Source: Pseudonocardiaceae bacterium YIM PH 21723 (GTDB lineage Bacteria; Actinomycetota; Actinomycetes; Mycobacteriales; Pseudonocardiaceae). From it: a DNA stretch of 64,000 bases. How positions within the stretch are numbered: position 1 is the first letter of the stretch; every line of letters begins with the position of its first letter. Shown here piece after piece: positions 1 through 8,532 of this stretch. A program made the translations under genes and the position numbers. Location of the stretch: assembly GCA_003600225.1 (NCBI GenBank), contig QZFT01000048.1:1-64000 (forward strand). Direction: 5' to 3'. The notes beneath the pieces are model-generated. The model worked only from the letters and a program-made list of their open reading frames with translations. It made no database searches and was not told where the DNA came from.

Positions 1-655
1 AACGCGGGATGCCCCGATCGGACATCGCCCACATGACGTGATGGGTGGCCTCGGTGTGCAGCGACACGAAGTCCCAGAAGGTGTCGTGCGCGGACTGTGC
101 CTGCGGGATTTCCCGGTCCGGATGCGGTTTACCGGCGTGGATGATGTCGGGGAACTTGATCCCGTCCTGGATGAAGAACACCGGCATGTTGTTGCCGACG
201 AGGTCGAAGTTGCCCTCGTCGGTGTACATCTTGACGGCGAATCCACGCACGTCGCGCACCGTGTCCGCCGAGCCACGTGAGCCCAGCACGGTGGAGAACC
301 GCACGAAGACCGGCGTGGTGCGTCCCTTCTGCAGGAACCCGGCGCTCGTGACCGAGGCGGCGTTCCCGTAGGCCTCGAAGGTGCCGTGCGCGGCCGCTCC
401 CCGGGCGTGCACCACCCGCTCGGGAATGCGCTCATGGTCGAAGTGGGTGATCTTCTCCCGGAGGTGGAAGTCCTCCATCAGCGTGGGTCCACGAGCCCCG
501 GCTTTGAGCGAGTGGTCGGTGTCCGGCAGCCGGAGCCCATGGGCGGTCGTCAGGTATCGCCCGGTCTGGGCTCTGGCTTCCCGGGGCTCCCCGCTCTGAC
601 CGGTAGGGCCGGCCGGTTTGGGGGCCGATTGGTCGCGTTGACGTTTCGGGGGCAT
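1..655 (-). CDS. katE: Large-clade (HPII/KatE-type) catalase, N-terminal part only
   Basis: This is the first 218 codons of a monofunctional haem catalase, which breaks down hydrogen peroxide; the 3' part lies outside the window. The active-site histidine stretch ([11 protein letters not shown]), the VRFSTV segment and the haem-pocket asparagine motif VGNNMPVFF are all visible. The [20 protein letters not shown] wording is typical of the large clade-2 enzymes, which normally carry an extra C-terminal flavodoxin-like domain that cannot be checked here. The ATG at 655 follows an AGGAG-type ribosome site. A second, small-clade catalase lies at 19655-21178. Confidence 0.93.
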   Translation of the reverse strand, partial: MPPKRQRDQSAPKPAGPTGQSGEPREARAQTGRYLTTAHGLRLPDTDHSLKAGARGPTLMEDFHLREKITHFDHERIPERVVHARGAAAHGTFEAYGNAASVTSAGFLQKGRTTPVFVRFSTVLGSRGSADTVRDVRGFAVKMYTDEGNFDLVGNNMPVFFIQDGIKFPDIIHAGKPHPDREIPQAQSAHDTFWDFVSLHTEATHHVMWAMSDRGIPR

Positions 656-714
656 GCAAGGTCTCCTCGGTGACGAATGGTGTTGTGGCTGTCCTTGGGG
701 GCGAGTCGGCGCGC

Positions 715-1085
715 TTATGGACTGTCCGGTAGTGGTCGTCGGAATCGTGGTCGATGACCAGGCCGTAGAGCCACAGGACCAGGTAGGTCAGTCCACCGCC
801 AATGGGGAAAAGGCGGGCCGAGCCACGATTCCGAAAGCCAGGTGACCGATGTTGCGCAGAACCCGAACCATGAACAAGCCGAGCAGCAGAGCCATGGAAT
901 GGCGTCCAGCGAAGGTGAGCTCGGCGTAATTTGCGGTCACCCGGGAATGAATCCACCAATACCCACGAACACAAAGACAATTCCGAAAATTACTGCGACC
1001 ACTTGACTGGGCGAGTAGGTGGTGTCGCTGAAGAGGGCGATCGACCCGGCCGGGGATCGGCTGAATTCGTCAGGCGAGAGCCCCT
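715..1085 (-). pseudogene. Decayed DUF4383 membrane protein gene
   Basis: Three pieces of one DUF4383-like membrane protein lie in order on the minus strand but in different frames. The first (about 1085-938) reads DTTYSPSQVVAVIFGIVF and ends in a stop after GGFIPG. The second (about 940-825) reads VTANYAELTFAGRHS then MALLLGLFMVRVLRNIGHLA. The third (about 822-715) reads [19 protein letters not shown]. The first break fits loss of one G from a G run. The second looks like a small deletion removing the usual residues between the second and third pieces. The usual C-terminal segment (NTADNWLH-type) is absent and no start codon is obvious. Family assignment is from remembered consensus. Confidence 0.7.
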
Positions 1086-1140
1086 TGGTGGGCGGACGGC
1101 TGCCGGGGCCGGGGCACTCGTCCGCCGGGAATGGGAGAGA

Positions 1141-1608
1141 TCAGTGCTGAGCAGGGCGCTCTACATCGCCGCGCCAGGCACCTGTCTCCTGGCCACCACG
1201 CTCCTCGATGAAGGTCTTGAATCGCTTCATGTCGCCCTTGACCTTGCGGTCCAGGATGCCGAGCTTGTCCGCGGCGTTCTCGACGAACCCCTCGGGATCG
1301 ATATCCATCTGCGCGGTGACCCGGGTGGTGCTGTCATCGATACGGTGGAAGGTGACCACCCCGGCGTGGGTGGGGCCCGAATCCGAGGTCCACGCGATCC
1401 GCTCATCCGGGTTCTGCTCAGTGATGGTCGCGTCGAACTCTCTGCTCACTCCGGCAACATTGATCTTCCAGTGAGTATGGGTTTCGTCGAGTTGGCGGAT
1501 CTCCTCGACGCCATCCATGAAATGGGGAAAGGACTCGAACTGGGTCCACTGGTTGTAGGCGGTGGTTACCGGGACTTTGACGTCGATCGATTCGGTGACG
1601 GTGCTCAT
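1141..1608 (-). CDS. SRPBCC (START-like) family protein
   Basis: The 155-residue product begins MSTVTESIDVKVPVTTAYNQ and shows the SRPBCC/polyketide-cyclase layout: an N-terminal strand, the helix pair QWTQFESFPHFMDGVEEI, then a beta sheet closing a hydrophobic cavity and a long C-terminal helix. Such proteins bind hydrophobic ligands, but the ligand is unknown here. The start at 1608 is preferred over an in-frame upstream ATG because AGGAG lies at proper spacing before it. A SigB-like promoter sits 38 bases upstream, so a stress role is likely. Confidence 0.85.
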   Translation of the reverse strand: MSTVTESIDVKVPVTTAYNQWTQFESFPHFMDGVEEIRQLDETHTHWKINVAGVSREFDATITEQNPDERIAWTSDSGPTHAGVVTFHRIDDSTTRVTAQMDIDPEGFVENAADKLGILDRKVKGDMKRFKTFIEERGGQETGAWRGDVERPAQH

Positions 1609-1645
1609 CAGAAATAGCTCCTTTGTAGTCCAGCGTGGTTGTGGC

Positions 1646-1670
1646 ATACCCGGGCTCAGGGGTTCTAAAC
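1646..1670 (-). promoter_or_regulatory. SigB-type promoter for the SRPBCC gene
   Basis: Reading the minus strand, GTTT (1670-1667) is followed by 15 bases and then GGGTAT (1651-1646). This matches the consensus of actinobacterial SigB/SigH-type stress sigma factors. The -10 element is about 38 bases from the start codon at 1608. Confidence 0.6.
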
Positions 1671-1825
1671 GACGCCTATGAACGAGCAGCGGCCGGAAAC
1701 TGCCGGGTGCGCGTCGTTATGAATAACTGGGGGCGGGTACCGCCAGACCATGCTTGAATTGCCAGTGAGTCACGCGGGCCACAGCACGACTCATTACCGT
1801 CCTGCCGACCCCGGGCAACGCCCGG

Positions 1826-2575
1826 TCAATCGCCGTGCCGAGGCCTGTCCATCGACGTATCGGGCAGTAGATCCTCGGTGCCACGCTCGCCGGTGACGAT
1901 CGAGTGGGCGTAAGCACCGAGCTTGATGCCGTTTCTGCGGGCGTAGTTTCGCAAGGCGGTGAAGGCGTCGGCCATGTCCAGGTTGAATCGTTCGGCGATC
2001 AAGCCCTTCGCCTGCTCGATGATCACCCGGCTGTTCAACGCGGCCTGTAGCTGCTCGGTGAGGATCTCCTTGCTGCGAATCGATCGTTCTTGCAGCAGGC
2101 CGATGGTGGCCACATCGACCAACGCCCGGGTCATACGCCCCACAGTGGGATCCAGCTCGCCGGGATGGGCCCGGAACAGGCTGAGCACGCCGATCACATC
2201 GGTGCGAAGTCGCATCGGGAAGGCATCCACGGCCGCGAACCCGCCCAGCACGGCAGCGGGCGCGAACTGTGGCCAGCGGGCCTGCGCGGTGGACAGATCC
2301 GGATGGCTGACCACAACGCCGTACGCGAAGGCGTCCAGGCAGGGACCCTCATCGTTCTGCAGCAGGAACAACTCCAGGAGCCTGACCTGTTCATCGGACG
2401 CGGCCACCAGTTGAAGCCGGCCTCCGCTGTCCTCGAGCAGGATACCGACGGCATCGGCGTCAAGGAGTTCCACGCACCTGTCGACCAGCAGGTGCAGAAA
2501 GTCCATGACCTCGAAGTCGTCGATCAGCGTGTCCGCAAGCTCAACGATGGTGTCGAGTAGACGTTCATCGCTCAT
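1826..2575 (-). CDS. GAF-ANTAR domain regulator
   Basis: The 249-residue product has an N-terminal GAF sensor domain (about 15-155) and a C-terminal ANTAR RNA-binding domain (about 175-230, with SRVIIEQAKGLIAERFNLDM). ANTAR proteins usually act as antiterminators on paired RNA hairpins; the signal sensed by the GAF domain is unknown. AGGAGG precedes the ATG at 2575. It lies 42 bases downstream of another GAF-ANTAR gene on the same strand, so the two probably form an operon. Confidence 0.88.
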   Translation of the reverse strand: MSDERLLDTIVELADTLIDDFEVMDFLHLLVDRCVELLDADAVGILLEDSGGRLQLVAASDEQVRLLELFLLQNDEGPCLDAFAYGVVVSHPDLSTAQARWPQFAPAAVLGGFAAVDAFPMRLRTDVIGVLSLFRAHPGELDPTVGRMTRALVDVATIGLLQERSIRSKEILTEQLQAALNSRVIIEQAKGLIAERFNLDMADAFTALRNYARRNGIKLGAYAHSIVTGERGTEDLLPDTSMDRPRHGD

Positions 2576-2617
2576 CGGATACCTCCTGTGATGTACGCAC
2601 CTGGCAGGGCGAGCGCT

Positions 2618-3349
2618 CTAGTCCCCGGCCAGATCGAAGCGAAGATGTCGGGCGACCACGTGGCCCGCGAGTTCTGTTAACGGACGGTGATCGGCGAAGG
2701 CCCTGGCCCGTAGCCGTATGAACGCCTCGGACATCGGCACGCCGAGCTGGGCGGCGATCATTCCGGTCGCCTGGTGCACCTGCGGGCTGCGCAGTGGCGG
2801 CCCGCAGTCGAGCACCGCGTCAGCCGGTATACCGGCCTGCTGATCCAGCAGCAGCTCTATGGCCAGATCGGCGAAGGCCGCCGACTCCGCCATGGCGTTC
2901 TCGCCCAGCGACCCGGCATGCACCTGGTGCAGCGCCAGTACGCCGAGCCTGATCACCCCGACGGACAACGGCCACGCGAACACCGCCCTGACGCCGGATT
3001 CCAGGGCCAGCGGAGTGAACAGGGGCCAGCGTGTGCGGCTTGCGGACGTGGCCAGGTCAGAGATCAGCACCGGGTCATCGGCTTGCCGTGCGTCCATACT
3101 CGGCCCCTCACCGACGGTCATCTGCAACTCGGACAGTCGTGCACCCAGTTCATCCGTTGAGTGCCGTAGCTCCAGCCAGGGACCCGCGTCAACGGGTCGG
3201 CCGATCGCGACAGCGCAGCCGGCCACACCCAACCTGGCCGCCGCGGCTTCGCACAACGAATATGGGGAGACGGGTACTCCGAGGCGGGCAGCCCGGTGCA
3301 CGACCACCGCACATACCTGACCGAATCGGCTCGCAGAGCCGCCGGTCAC
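2618..3349 (-). CDS. GAF-ANTAR domain regulator
   Basis: A 243-residue protein with a GAF domain (about 25-160) and a C-terminal ANTAR domain (about 180-235, with VHQATGMIAAQLGVPMSEAF). The GTG at 3349 is chosen because GAGG lies eight bases before it; the longer in-frame start at 3478 adds a low-complexity, non-conserved N-terminus and has no such site. It is probably cotranscribed with the GAF-ANTAR gene at 1826-2575. The two are only distantly similar, so this is probably not a recent duplication. Confidence 0.82.
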   Translation of the reverse strand: MTGGSASRFGQVCAVVVHRAARLGVPVSPYSLCEAAAARLGVAGCAVAIGRPVDAGPWLELRHSTDELGARLSELQMTVGEGPSMDARQADDPVLISDLATSASRTRWPLFTPLALESGVRAVFAWPLSVGVIRLGVLALHQVHAGSLGENAMAESAAFADLAIELLLDQQAGIPADAVLDCGPPLRSPQVHQATGMIAAQLGVPMSEAFIRLRARAFADHRPLTELAGHVVARHLRFDLAGD

Positions 3350-3739
3350 CGCAATCGCCTCGTAGATACCGAGGTTCTGCGCGGCGGCGCGCGGAGGGCG
3401 GGTCCCGGGCGACAGACGCTCCGGCCACCCTGTGCACTCACATCGAAGAGAATCATCGCCACACTCCGGCCACATCACAGGCGCGCCGGGGTCTGGGGCG
3501 GTACCAGGTCACGAAGATCGCAACCCAGGTTTCACGATACACAGGCCGCGAATACCTGGCCGATCACTGCACATCAAGCCGCACGGTGCTACGAGCAGAC
3601 GATCACCGGCAAGGAGCAGGTTCAGCCCTCTGGTCGCGGTCGATCTGCTGGCCGACGCCAGCCCGGTGATCGTGTATCCGGTCGAGCACCGGAGGCAATG
3701 CGGGATGGGCGCTGACGATTGAAAGGCCTGGCTAACCCG
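3350..3739. other. Divergent intergenic region without a gene
   Basis: About 390 bases separate the GAF-ANTAR gene from the promoter of the ATPase gene to the right. No open frame here has a recognisable domain. It must hold the promoter of the minus-strand ANTAR pair, but I could not identify -35/-10 elements with confidence. Confidence 0.5.
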
Positions 3740-3763
3740 GTTGAGATGATGTGGGTCGGGTAT
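3740..3763 (+). promoter_or_regulatory. SigB-like promoter for the RsbW-like ATPase gene
   Basis: GTTG at 3740-3743, a 14-base spacer, and GGGTAT at 3758-3763. The -10 box is exact and the -35 differs from GTTT by one base. Transcription would start about 28 bases before the small leader frame at 3798. Confidence 0.5.
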
Positions 3764-3797
3764 CCGCCGGACATCCCACTAATACAGGAGGCCTCCG

Positions 3798-3827
3798 GTG
3801 CATAACAGGCGTTGGTGTCGGTGTTGA
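3798..3827 (+). CDS. Possible nine-codon upstream leader ORF
   Basis: A near-perfect AGGAGG at 3786-3791 is placed correctly for the GTG at 3798, which opens a frame coding MHNRRWCRC. Its TGA (3825-3827) overlaps the ATG of the ATPase gene as TGATG. The ATPase gene has no good ribosome site of its own, so translation of the leader may feed it by reinitiation. The peptide has two Cys and three Arg in nine residues. It is too short to prove coding. Confidence 0.35.
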   Translation: MHNRRWCRC

Positions 3828-4246
3828 TGGCAGTGCCTGGACAGCCGGGGTGCAAGGAGCACCTGCGGACCATTGAACAGGACCTCGCCGAGTTGGCTCC
3901 GGTGAGACAATGGGCGGTCGACGCTCTGAACGCCCAGGATTCCGTGTTCGAGCAGGACGTCCTTCTCGTCGTCGACGAATTGGTGAGCAACGCCCTGCGT
4001 CACGCCACCGGTCCCTACTGGCTCAGCCTGTGCTCCTGCTCGGGACGATTACGCGTCACGGTCAGCGATAATTCCGCGGTACCCGCGCGCACCCGTGCGC
4101 CGGACTCCGGCGGTGGCCGCGGCATGCGCATCGTGACGGCCTACGCGGACGACTGGGGCCAGACGATCGGTGAATCGGCGAAGATGGTGTGGGCGGAGTT
4201 CCGCGACATGAGCCGCCATCAATGCTGCCCATCCACCGCGACGTGA
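3827..4246 (+). CDS. RsbW-like ATP-binding (HATPase_c) regulatory protein
   Basis: The 139-residue product is a single GHKL ATPase domain of the anti-sigma/partner-switch type. The N box is DELVSNALRHA (about residue 52), the G1 region is a degenerate VSDNSAVPARTR, and the G2-like loop is GGGRGMRIV. Such proteins bind or phosphorylate STAS-domain partners; a possible partner is encoded at 10471-10776. The ATG at 3827 overlaps the stop of a small leader frame; in-frame TTG and GTG codons at 3812 and 3815 are too far from the AGGAGG. It converges on the stressosome operon with a six-base gap. Confidence 0.82.
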   Translation: MAVPGQPGCKEHLRTIEQDLAELAPVRQWAVDALNAQDSVFEQDVLLVVDELVSNALRHATGPYWLSLCSCSGRLRVTVSDNSAVPARTRAPDSGGGRGMRIVTAYADDWGQTIGESAKMVWAEFRDMSRHQCCPSTAT

Positions 4247-4251
4247 TCGGC

Positions 4252-5808
4252 TCAGGTTCTGCGGAAGGCCAGCAGCGCGACATCGTCCTCGGTGTCGCCG
4301 CCCAGATCCTCCAGAAGCTGATCACACAACGCATCCGGTTCCGGGCTCAGCTGCACCCGGCTTCGCAGTCGCTCCAGACCGGTGTCCAGGTCCTCTCCGC
4401 GACGCTCCACCAGACCATCGGTGATCAGCAGGCAGGTGGTTCCGACCGGCAGTTCCAGACGGGTCACCGGCGGCCTGCGCAGCCCCACCCCCAGCAGCGG
4501 TCCGCGTATCTCCAGGTAGCGGCTGCCCTCGGCGTCGGTCAGCAGCATCGGGAGATGGCCGGCGTTCGCCACCTGCATCTCCCCCGTCTCCGGGTTCAGC
4601 AAGACCAGGCTGGCGGTGGTGAGCCACTGCGGATGGAACCGGAGAATGAGAGTGTCCAGCCGTTCGAGGATGCCGACCAGATCATGGCCCTCGACGGCAT
4701 AAGCGCGCAGGGCATGCCTGATCTCGCCCATCACCGTCGCCGCGTCGATGGAGTGGCCGGTGACGTCGCCGACCGCGATCAACAGCCGATCCCCCAGCTC
4801 GGTGACCTCGTAGAAGTCACCGCCGATCTCCGCGTGCGTCGAGGCGGGCACATATCTGGCGGCGATCTCCAGGGCGGGCAGCTTCGGCAGTGACCGGGGC
4901 AGCAGGCTGCGTTGCAGGGTGATGGCGAGCTGGTGTTCCTGGGCGAACGCGAGGAGACCTTCACAGGCCAGTGCGGTGGCCTGACCGAGTTGAAGCAGCA
5001 GGCCACGATCGTCATCGGAGACGACCCGATCGGATTCCACCGCGATGCACGTCGCGGGCCGGCTGGTCCGGCCCTGGACCACCACGACGGTCGACGGACT
5101 GTGCCGCCGCCAGCCCAGTTCGGGGATGGCGGGCACGATCACGTGGGATTCGTCCCCGAGCACCTGGGTGGTCAGCCGTTCGAAGAGCTGCCGGGGCAAG
5201 GTGTGCCGAACGACGGGTTCACCCGGTTCTTCCACCGTCGCCGCCCGTACCCTGCCGCGCGAGGTCAATGCCAGCGCGGTGGCGGAGCCGCCGAGCACGC
5301 GGGAGGCGCCTTCCGCCGCTGCGGCAAGGAGGTCGTCGAAGGTCGACGCGGTGTTGATCGCCATGGTGGCCTCGGTGAGCAGCGCCAGCCGGTTCGCCAA
5401 TTGCTGGGTCGCCTGGCGGGCGCGGTAGTAGCGCAGCACCGCTTCCACGGTGGCGATCAACTCGTCCGGGTTGATTGGCTCGGTGAGGTAGCCGTCCGCG
5501 CCGCGGGTCAGACCCTGAGTCCGGTCGTGGGCATCGATGGCGACCGCGGAGGTGTGGATCACCGGGACGGCTTCGGTGTGCGGATCGGCTTTGATCCGCT
5601 CGCATACCTCGTATCCGCTCATGTCCGGCAGATGGACATCCAGCATGACCACGTCGATCTCGTTCTGCCGCAATGCGGCAAGACCCTCGGCTCCGGTCGC
5701 GGCTTCGAAGACCTGGTGGCCGTTTCGGCGCAGCCAGCTCGCGGTGAGGTAGCGGCCCGCCTGCATGTCGTCGACTACCAGGATGTTCGCCTGATCAACC
5801 GGTTTCAC
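4252..5808 (-). CDS. Receiver-GAF-SpoIIE phosphatase (RsbU-like)
   Basis: The 518-residue protein has a receiver domain (about 5-125, phospho-acceptor Asp in VVMLDVHLPDMSG), a GAF-like region (about 145-290) and a SpoIIE/PP2C phosphatase domain (about 310-515) with the metal motifs GGDFYEV, GDVTGHS, ITDGLVE and DDVALL. It should dephosphorylate a STAS anti-anti-sigma factor on command. The receiver lacks the usual invariant lysine: the expected K-P is E-P (YLTEPINP). It is the last gene of the operon and overlaps the hybrid kinase gene by 14 bases, so that kinase is its natural partner. Confidence 0.9.
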   Translation of the reverse strand: MKPVDQANILVVDDMQAGRYLTASWLRRNGHQVFEAATGAEGLAALRQNEIDVVMLDVHLPDMSGYEVCERIKADPHTEAVPVIHTSAVAIDAHDRTQGLTRGADGYLTEPINPDELIATVEAVLRYYRARQATQQLANRLALLTEATMAINTASTFDDLLAAAAEGASRVLGGSATALALTSRGRVRAATVEEPGEPVVRHTLPRQLFERLTTQVLGDESHVIVPAIPELGWRRHSPSTVVVVQGRTSRPATCIAVESDRVVSDDDRGLLLQLGQATALACEGLLAFAQEHQLAITLQRSLLPRSLPKLPALEIAARYVPASTHAEIGGDFYEVTELGDRLLIAVGDVTGHSIDAATVMGEIRHALRAYAVEGHDLVGILERLDTLILRFHPQWLTTASLVLLNPETGEMQVANAGHLPMLLTDAEGSRYLEIRGPLLGVGLRRPPVTRLELPVGTTCLLITDGLVERRGEDLDTGLERLRSRVQLSPEPDALCDQLLEDLGGDTEDDVALLAFRRT

Positions 5809-7504
5809 GGGCCGCTTCCTTCGCTGATTGGTAGGCCGTACCGGCCACGTGCACGACCGATTCCGCGGACAACTGCGACTTGAGCAACAGGCCGGCGTCG
5901 AGGCCCGCCACGCTCAGGTCCAGGTCCTCCGGCGTCGCCGAGGTGACCAGCACCGCCGGAATCGCCGCCAGTTCCGGCTTGGCACGCAGGATGCGCAGCA
6001 GCTCGCGGCCGGTGAGCACTGGCATGTGCAGATCGACGAAGGCCAGATCGGGCGGATCTTCCAGGATGATGTCCAGGGCGCGGCGGCCGTCTGCCGCTTC
6101 CCGGATCTCGTCGGCGAAGTCGGTGAGCATGCCGGCCAGCCGTTCCCGGAAAAGCGGGTCGTCGTCGACGATCAGGATCGAGTTCAGCCGGGGCAGCGTG
6201 GAGATCCGCTGTTCGGCGACCGGGACCCGGAGCACCGCCCTCGTTCCGGTCTCGCGATCGGGATCCAGCACCAGCGATCCGCCCAGGATCCCCGCGAGCC
6301 TACGCGCGTAGGGCAGACCGAGTCCGGTGCCCGCCGACCGGGTCTGCAGCTCTCCCGGCACCTGGTGGAACTCCTCGAAGACCTTCTCCCGTTGGTCGGC
6401 GGGGATGCCGATTCCCGTGTCGGTGACCTCGAACCTCAGGCAGCGGCCATCCTGTTCGGTGTGCAGGCTCAGCCGGACCTCTCCGCGCTCGGTGAACTTG
6501 AGGCCGTTGGACAACAGGTTGCGCAGGATCCGGGTCAGCATCGTCTCGTCGGTGATCACCGGCGTGACGAACGGCGGGGGCTCGATGACCAGCGCGATCT
6601 CCGGGTTGGTGACGGTGCTGCCCAGCGTCTGCCGGAGCCGGTCGAACAGAGCGGACAGGTCGACGGCGACCAGATAGGGCACGAGCTTGCCGGACTCGGC
6701 CTTCGCGGTGTCCAGTAGTTCGTTGACCAGTGCCAGCAGAGTCGACCCCGAGTCACGGATCAGCCGCACCTGCTGGTGCTGTTCCTCGGTGAGCGGATCC
6801 GAATCCGGCGCGAGCAACAGGTTGGCCAGTCCCATCACCGAGTTCAGCGGGCCCCGCAGCTCGTGGCTGATGTTGGACCAGAATCTGGTCTTCGCCTCAC
6901 TGGCCGCCTTCAGCTGAGCCGACTTCTCATTGAGCTCGGCATAGAGCGCGACAACACCGCGGTTGGTCTCGTCCAGCTCCTTGTTCAGCCGCTCCTGGTC
7001 CTGCCGCCGGACCTCCAGGTGCTCAAGGGCGTCGGCGAGCTCCTGGTTCTGCGCCCGGAGCACCTCCAGCGGGCTCGTTTCCGGCTCACCGGAGAGCAGA
7101 GCGCGCATCCGGTTCAAGGGCTCCACCGCACCGGGCGCGGAGGCGGGTATCTGCTTGGTCAGCACCACCGTTCCCCGGTGCTCCTGCCGGGCGAGTCGCA
7201 CATCGTCCATCAGCCGCTGAGCGGTGTCGAAGCCGACTCCGAATTCGATGTCGGTGCCGAGGTTCCAGTGGAACTCGATAATGAGGTGATTCGCACCGTT
7301 CTGGCAGACCGAGAACACCACGGTGGCCCGGACATCCTGCTGGACGAACTCCCTGGTCAGGTCGCTCAACGCGGTAGCGACCCTGACCTGGTCCTGTCCT
7401 TCGAGGCCGACCGCCTCACTGACCCGGCGGCCGTGCTGGCGGAGCACGAAGACATCCGATTCCTCGGCGGCCACCACCCGGAGCAGTTCCGCTGCCTCGA
7501 TCAT
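5795..7504 (-). CDS. Hybrid sensor histidine kinase with C-terminal receiver
   Basis: About 569 residues. The first 130 resemble an RsbT-type ATPase fold lacking clear catalytic motifs, followed by a coiled coil (about 150-215), a HisKA dimerisation helix with the H box SNISHELRGPLNS, a HATPase domain (NLLSNGLKFTE, DTGIGIP, GTGLGL) and a receiver (AFVDLHMPVLTG). No membrane segment is present, so it should be cytosolic, consistent with taking its input from the stressosome. The start is GTG 7507 or ATG 7504; the latter gives a TGATG junction with the upstream gene. Confidence 0.9.
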   Translation of the reverse strand: MIEAAELLRVVAAEESDVFVLRQHGRRVSEAVGLEGQDQVRVATALSDLTREFVQQDVRATVVFSVCQNGANHLIIEFHWNLGTDIEFGVGFDTAQRLMDDVRLARQEHRGTVVLTKQIPASAPGAVEPLNRMRALLSGEPETSPLEVLRAQNQELADALEHLEVRRQDQERLNKELDETNRGVVALYAELNEKSAQLKAASEAKTRFWSNISHELRGPLNSVMGLANLLLAPDSDPLTEEQHQQVRLIRDSGSTLLALVNELLDTAKAESGKLVPYLVAVDLSALFDRLRQTLGSTVTNPEIALVIEPPPFVTPVITDETMLTRILRNLLSNGLKFTERGEVRLSLHTEQDGRCLRFEVTDTGIGIPADQREKVFEEFHQVPGELQTRSAGTGLGLPYARRLAGILGGSLVLDPDRETGTRAVLRVPVAEQRISTLPRLNSILIVDDDPLFRERLAGMLTDFADEIREAADGRRALDIILEDPPDLAFVDLHMPVLTGRELLRILRAKPELAAIPAVLVTSATPEDLDLSVAGLDAGLLLKSQLSAESVVHVAGTAYQSAKEAARETG

Positions 7505-8532
7505 CACGGCCTTCCCTTCGCGATGAGGATTCCAGCATCGTCGGGCCGGGTCGCGGCCTCGCGCAGCAACGCCGCGGCGATGATCAGCGGCGATTCGGTG
7601 AGCAGCCGCTCCCGGCGTTCTCCCGACCAGCGTTCGGTCAGGCCGTCGGAGTGCAGCACGACCACCGCGTCCGGCGGGAGCGGATAGTCGAACGCGCGGA
7701 TGGTGCGGGCCTGATACCCGGCCACTCCCGGAGCGGAGACCATGCCCTGTTTGCGCCCTTCGGACAGCACACTGCCCGCGATATTGCCCAGTCCGGCGAA
7801 CCGTGCCCGTCCCGCGGCGAAGTCGAGATCGGCGACGGCCACCGCGCCGCCCCGGGTACCACGCAGGCCGTCATGCAGCATCCGCACCACGGTCTCCGGG
7901 GCCTGGTCCGGTGCGGCGTGGAACAGCCGGACCGCCTCCGCGGAAGCACGGGCTGCCAGGGGTCCGTGCCCCGAGCCGTCGCACATCATCACCAGCGCTC
8001 GTTGCCCGTTGCGGCGGACCGCGTAGGCGTCACCGCACACCTCTTCCCCGGCGATCGGCCGGGTGAGGCCGGCGACCGTCCGGTCCGCCATTTCCGGTAT
8101 CGGCCCACGCCGGGCGTGGAACCGGACCGCGACCTCGGTGCCGGCCCCGGGCTGGGAGTGGATATCGCACGAATCGGACAGGCGCAGCACAGCGCCCAGC
8201 CCGACGCCGAGGGTGCCGGTCGATGACGCACCGTCCCGTAACGCGCTCCGGAGATCGTCGATACCGGGGCCACGGTCCATCGCCAGCACCTCGACGGCGA
8301 CCTCGGTCATCCCCCGTACGGTCCGGACGACGATCGTCCCCTCCCGTGCGTGCTTGACCAGGTTGGTGCCGATCTCGGTGACCGCGATCTCGATCTCCGC
8401 GACCCTGCTGGGCCGAAAATCCAGTCCGTGGGCGATACCGGAGACCATCCGGCGGGCGGTGCCCACGGCCGAGGTCTCCTCCACCCGGATCCAGCCCTCG
8501 TCCGTGACAGTGGGAATGTTCACCGAGCCCAC
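7504..8532 (-). CDS. Anti-sigma ATPase-SpoIIE phosphatase fusion (RsbX-like)
   Basis: The 342-residue protein fuses an RsbT/RsbW-type HATPase domain (about 20-135, N box TEIGTNLVKHAREG, G1 DRGPGID, G2 GVGLGAV) to a SpoIIE/PP2C domain (about 150-340, MMCDGSGHGPLA, GLGNIAG, LHSDGLTE). By analogy with RsbX it probably removes phosphate from the RsbR/RsbS stressosome core and so resets the signal. Fusing it to an ATPase domain differs from Bacillus RsbX. It overlaps rsbT by 13 bases upstream. Confidence 0.88.
   Translation of the reverse strand: MGSVNIPTVTDEGWIRVEETSAVGTARRMVSGIAHGLDFRPSRVAEIEIAVTEIGTNLVKHAREGTIVVRTVRGMTEVAVEVLAMDRGPGIDDLRSALRDGASSTGTLGVGLGAVLRLSDSCDIHSQPGAGTEVAVRFHARRGPIPEMADRTVAGLTRPIAGEEVCGDAYAVRRNGQRALVMMCDGSGHGPLAARASAEAVRLFHAAPDQAPETVVRMLHDGLRGTRGGAVAVADLDFAAGRARFAGLGNIAGSVLSEGRKQGMVSAPGVAGYQARTIRAFDYPLPPDAVVVLHSDGLTERWSGERRERLLTESPLIIAAALLREAATRPDDAGILIAKGRP

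Noticed and set aside
432-980. 182-codon minus-strand frame spanning the catalase start
   Set aside because: It contains one fragment of the decayed DUF4383 gene but continues out of frame into the catalase; not a gene itself.
3350-3478. N-terminal extension of the GAF-ANTAR protein to ATG 3478
   Set aside because: The extra residues are not GAF-like and no ribosome site precedes the ATG, while GTG 3349 has GAGG at good spacing.
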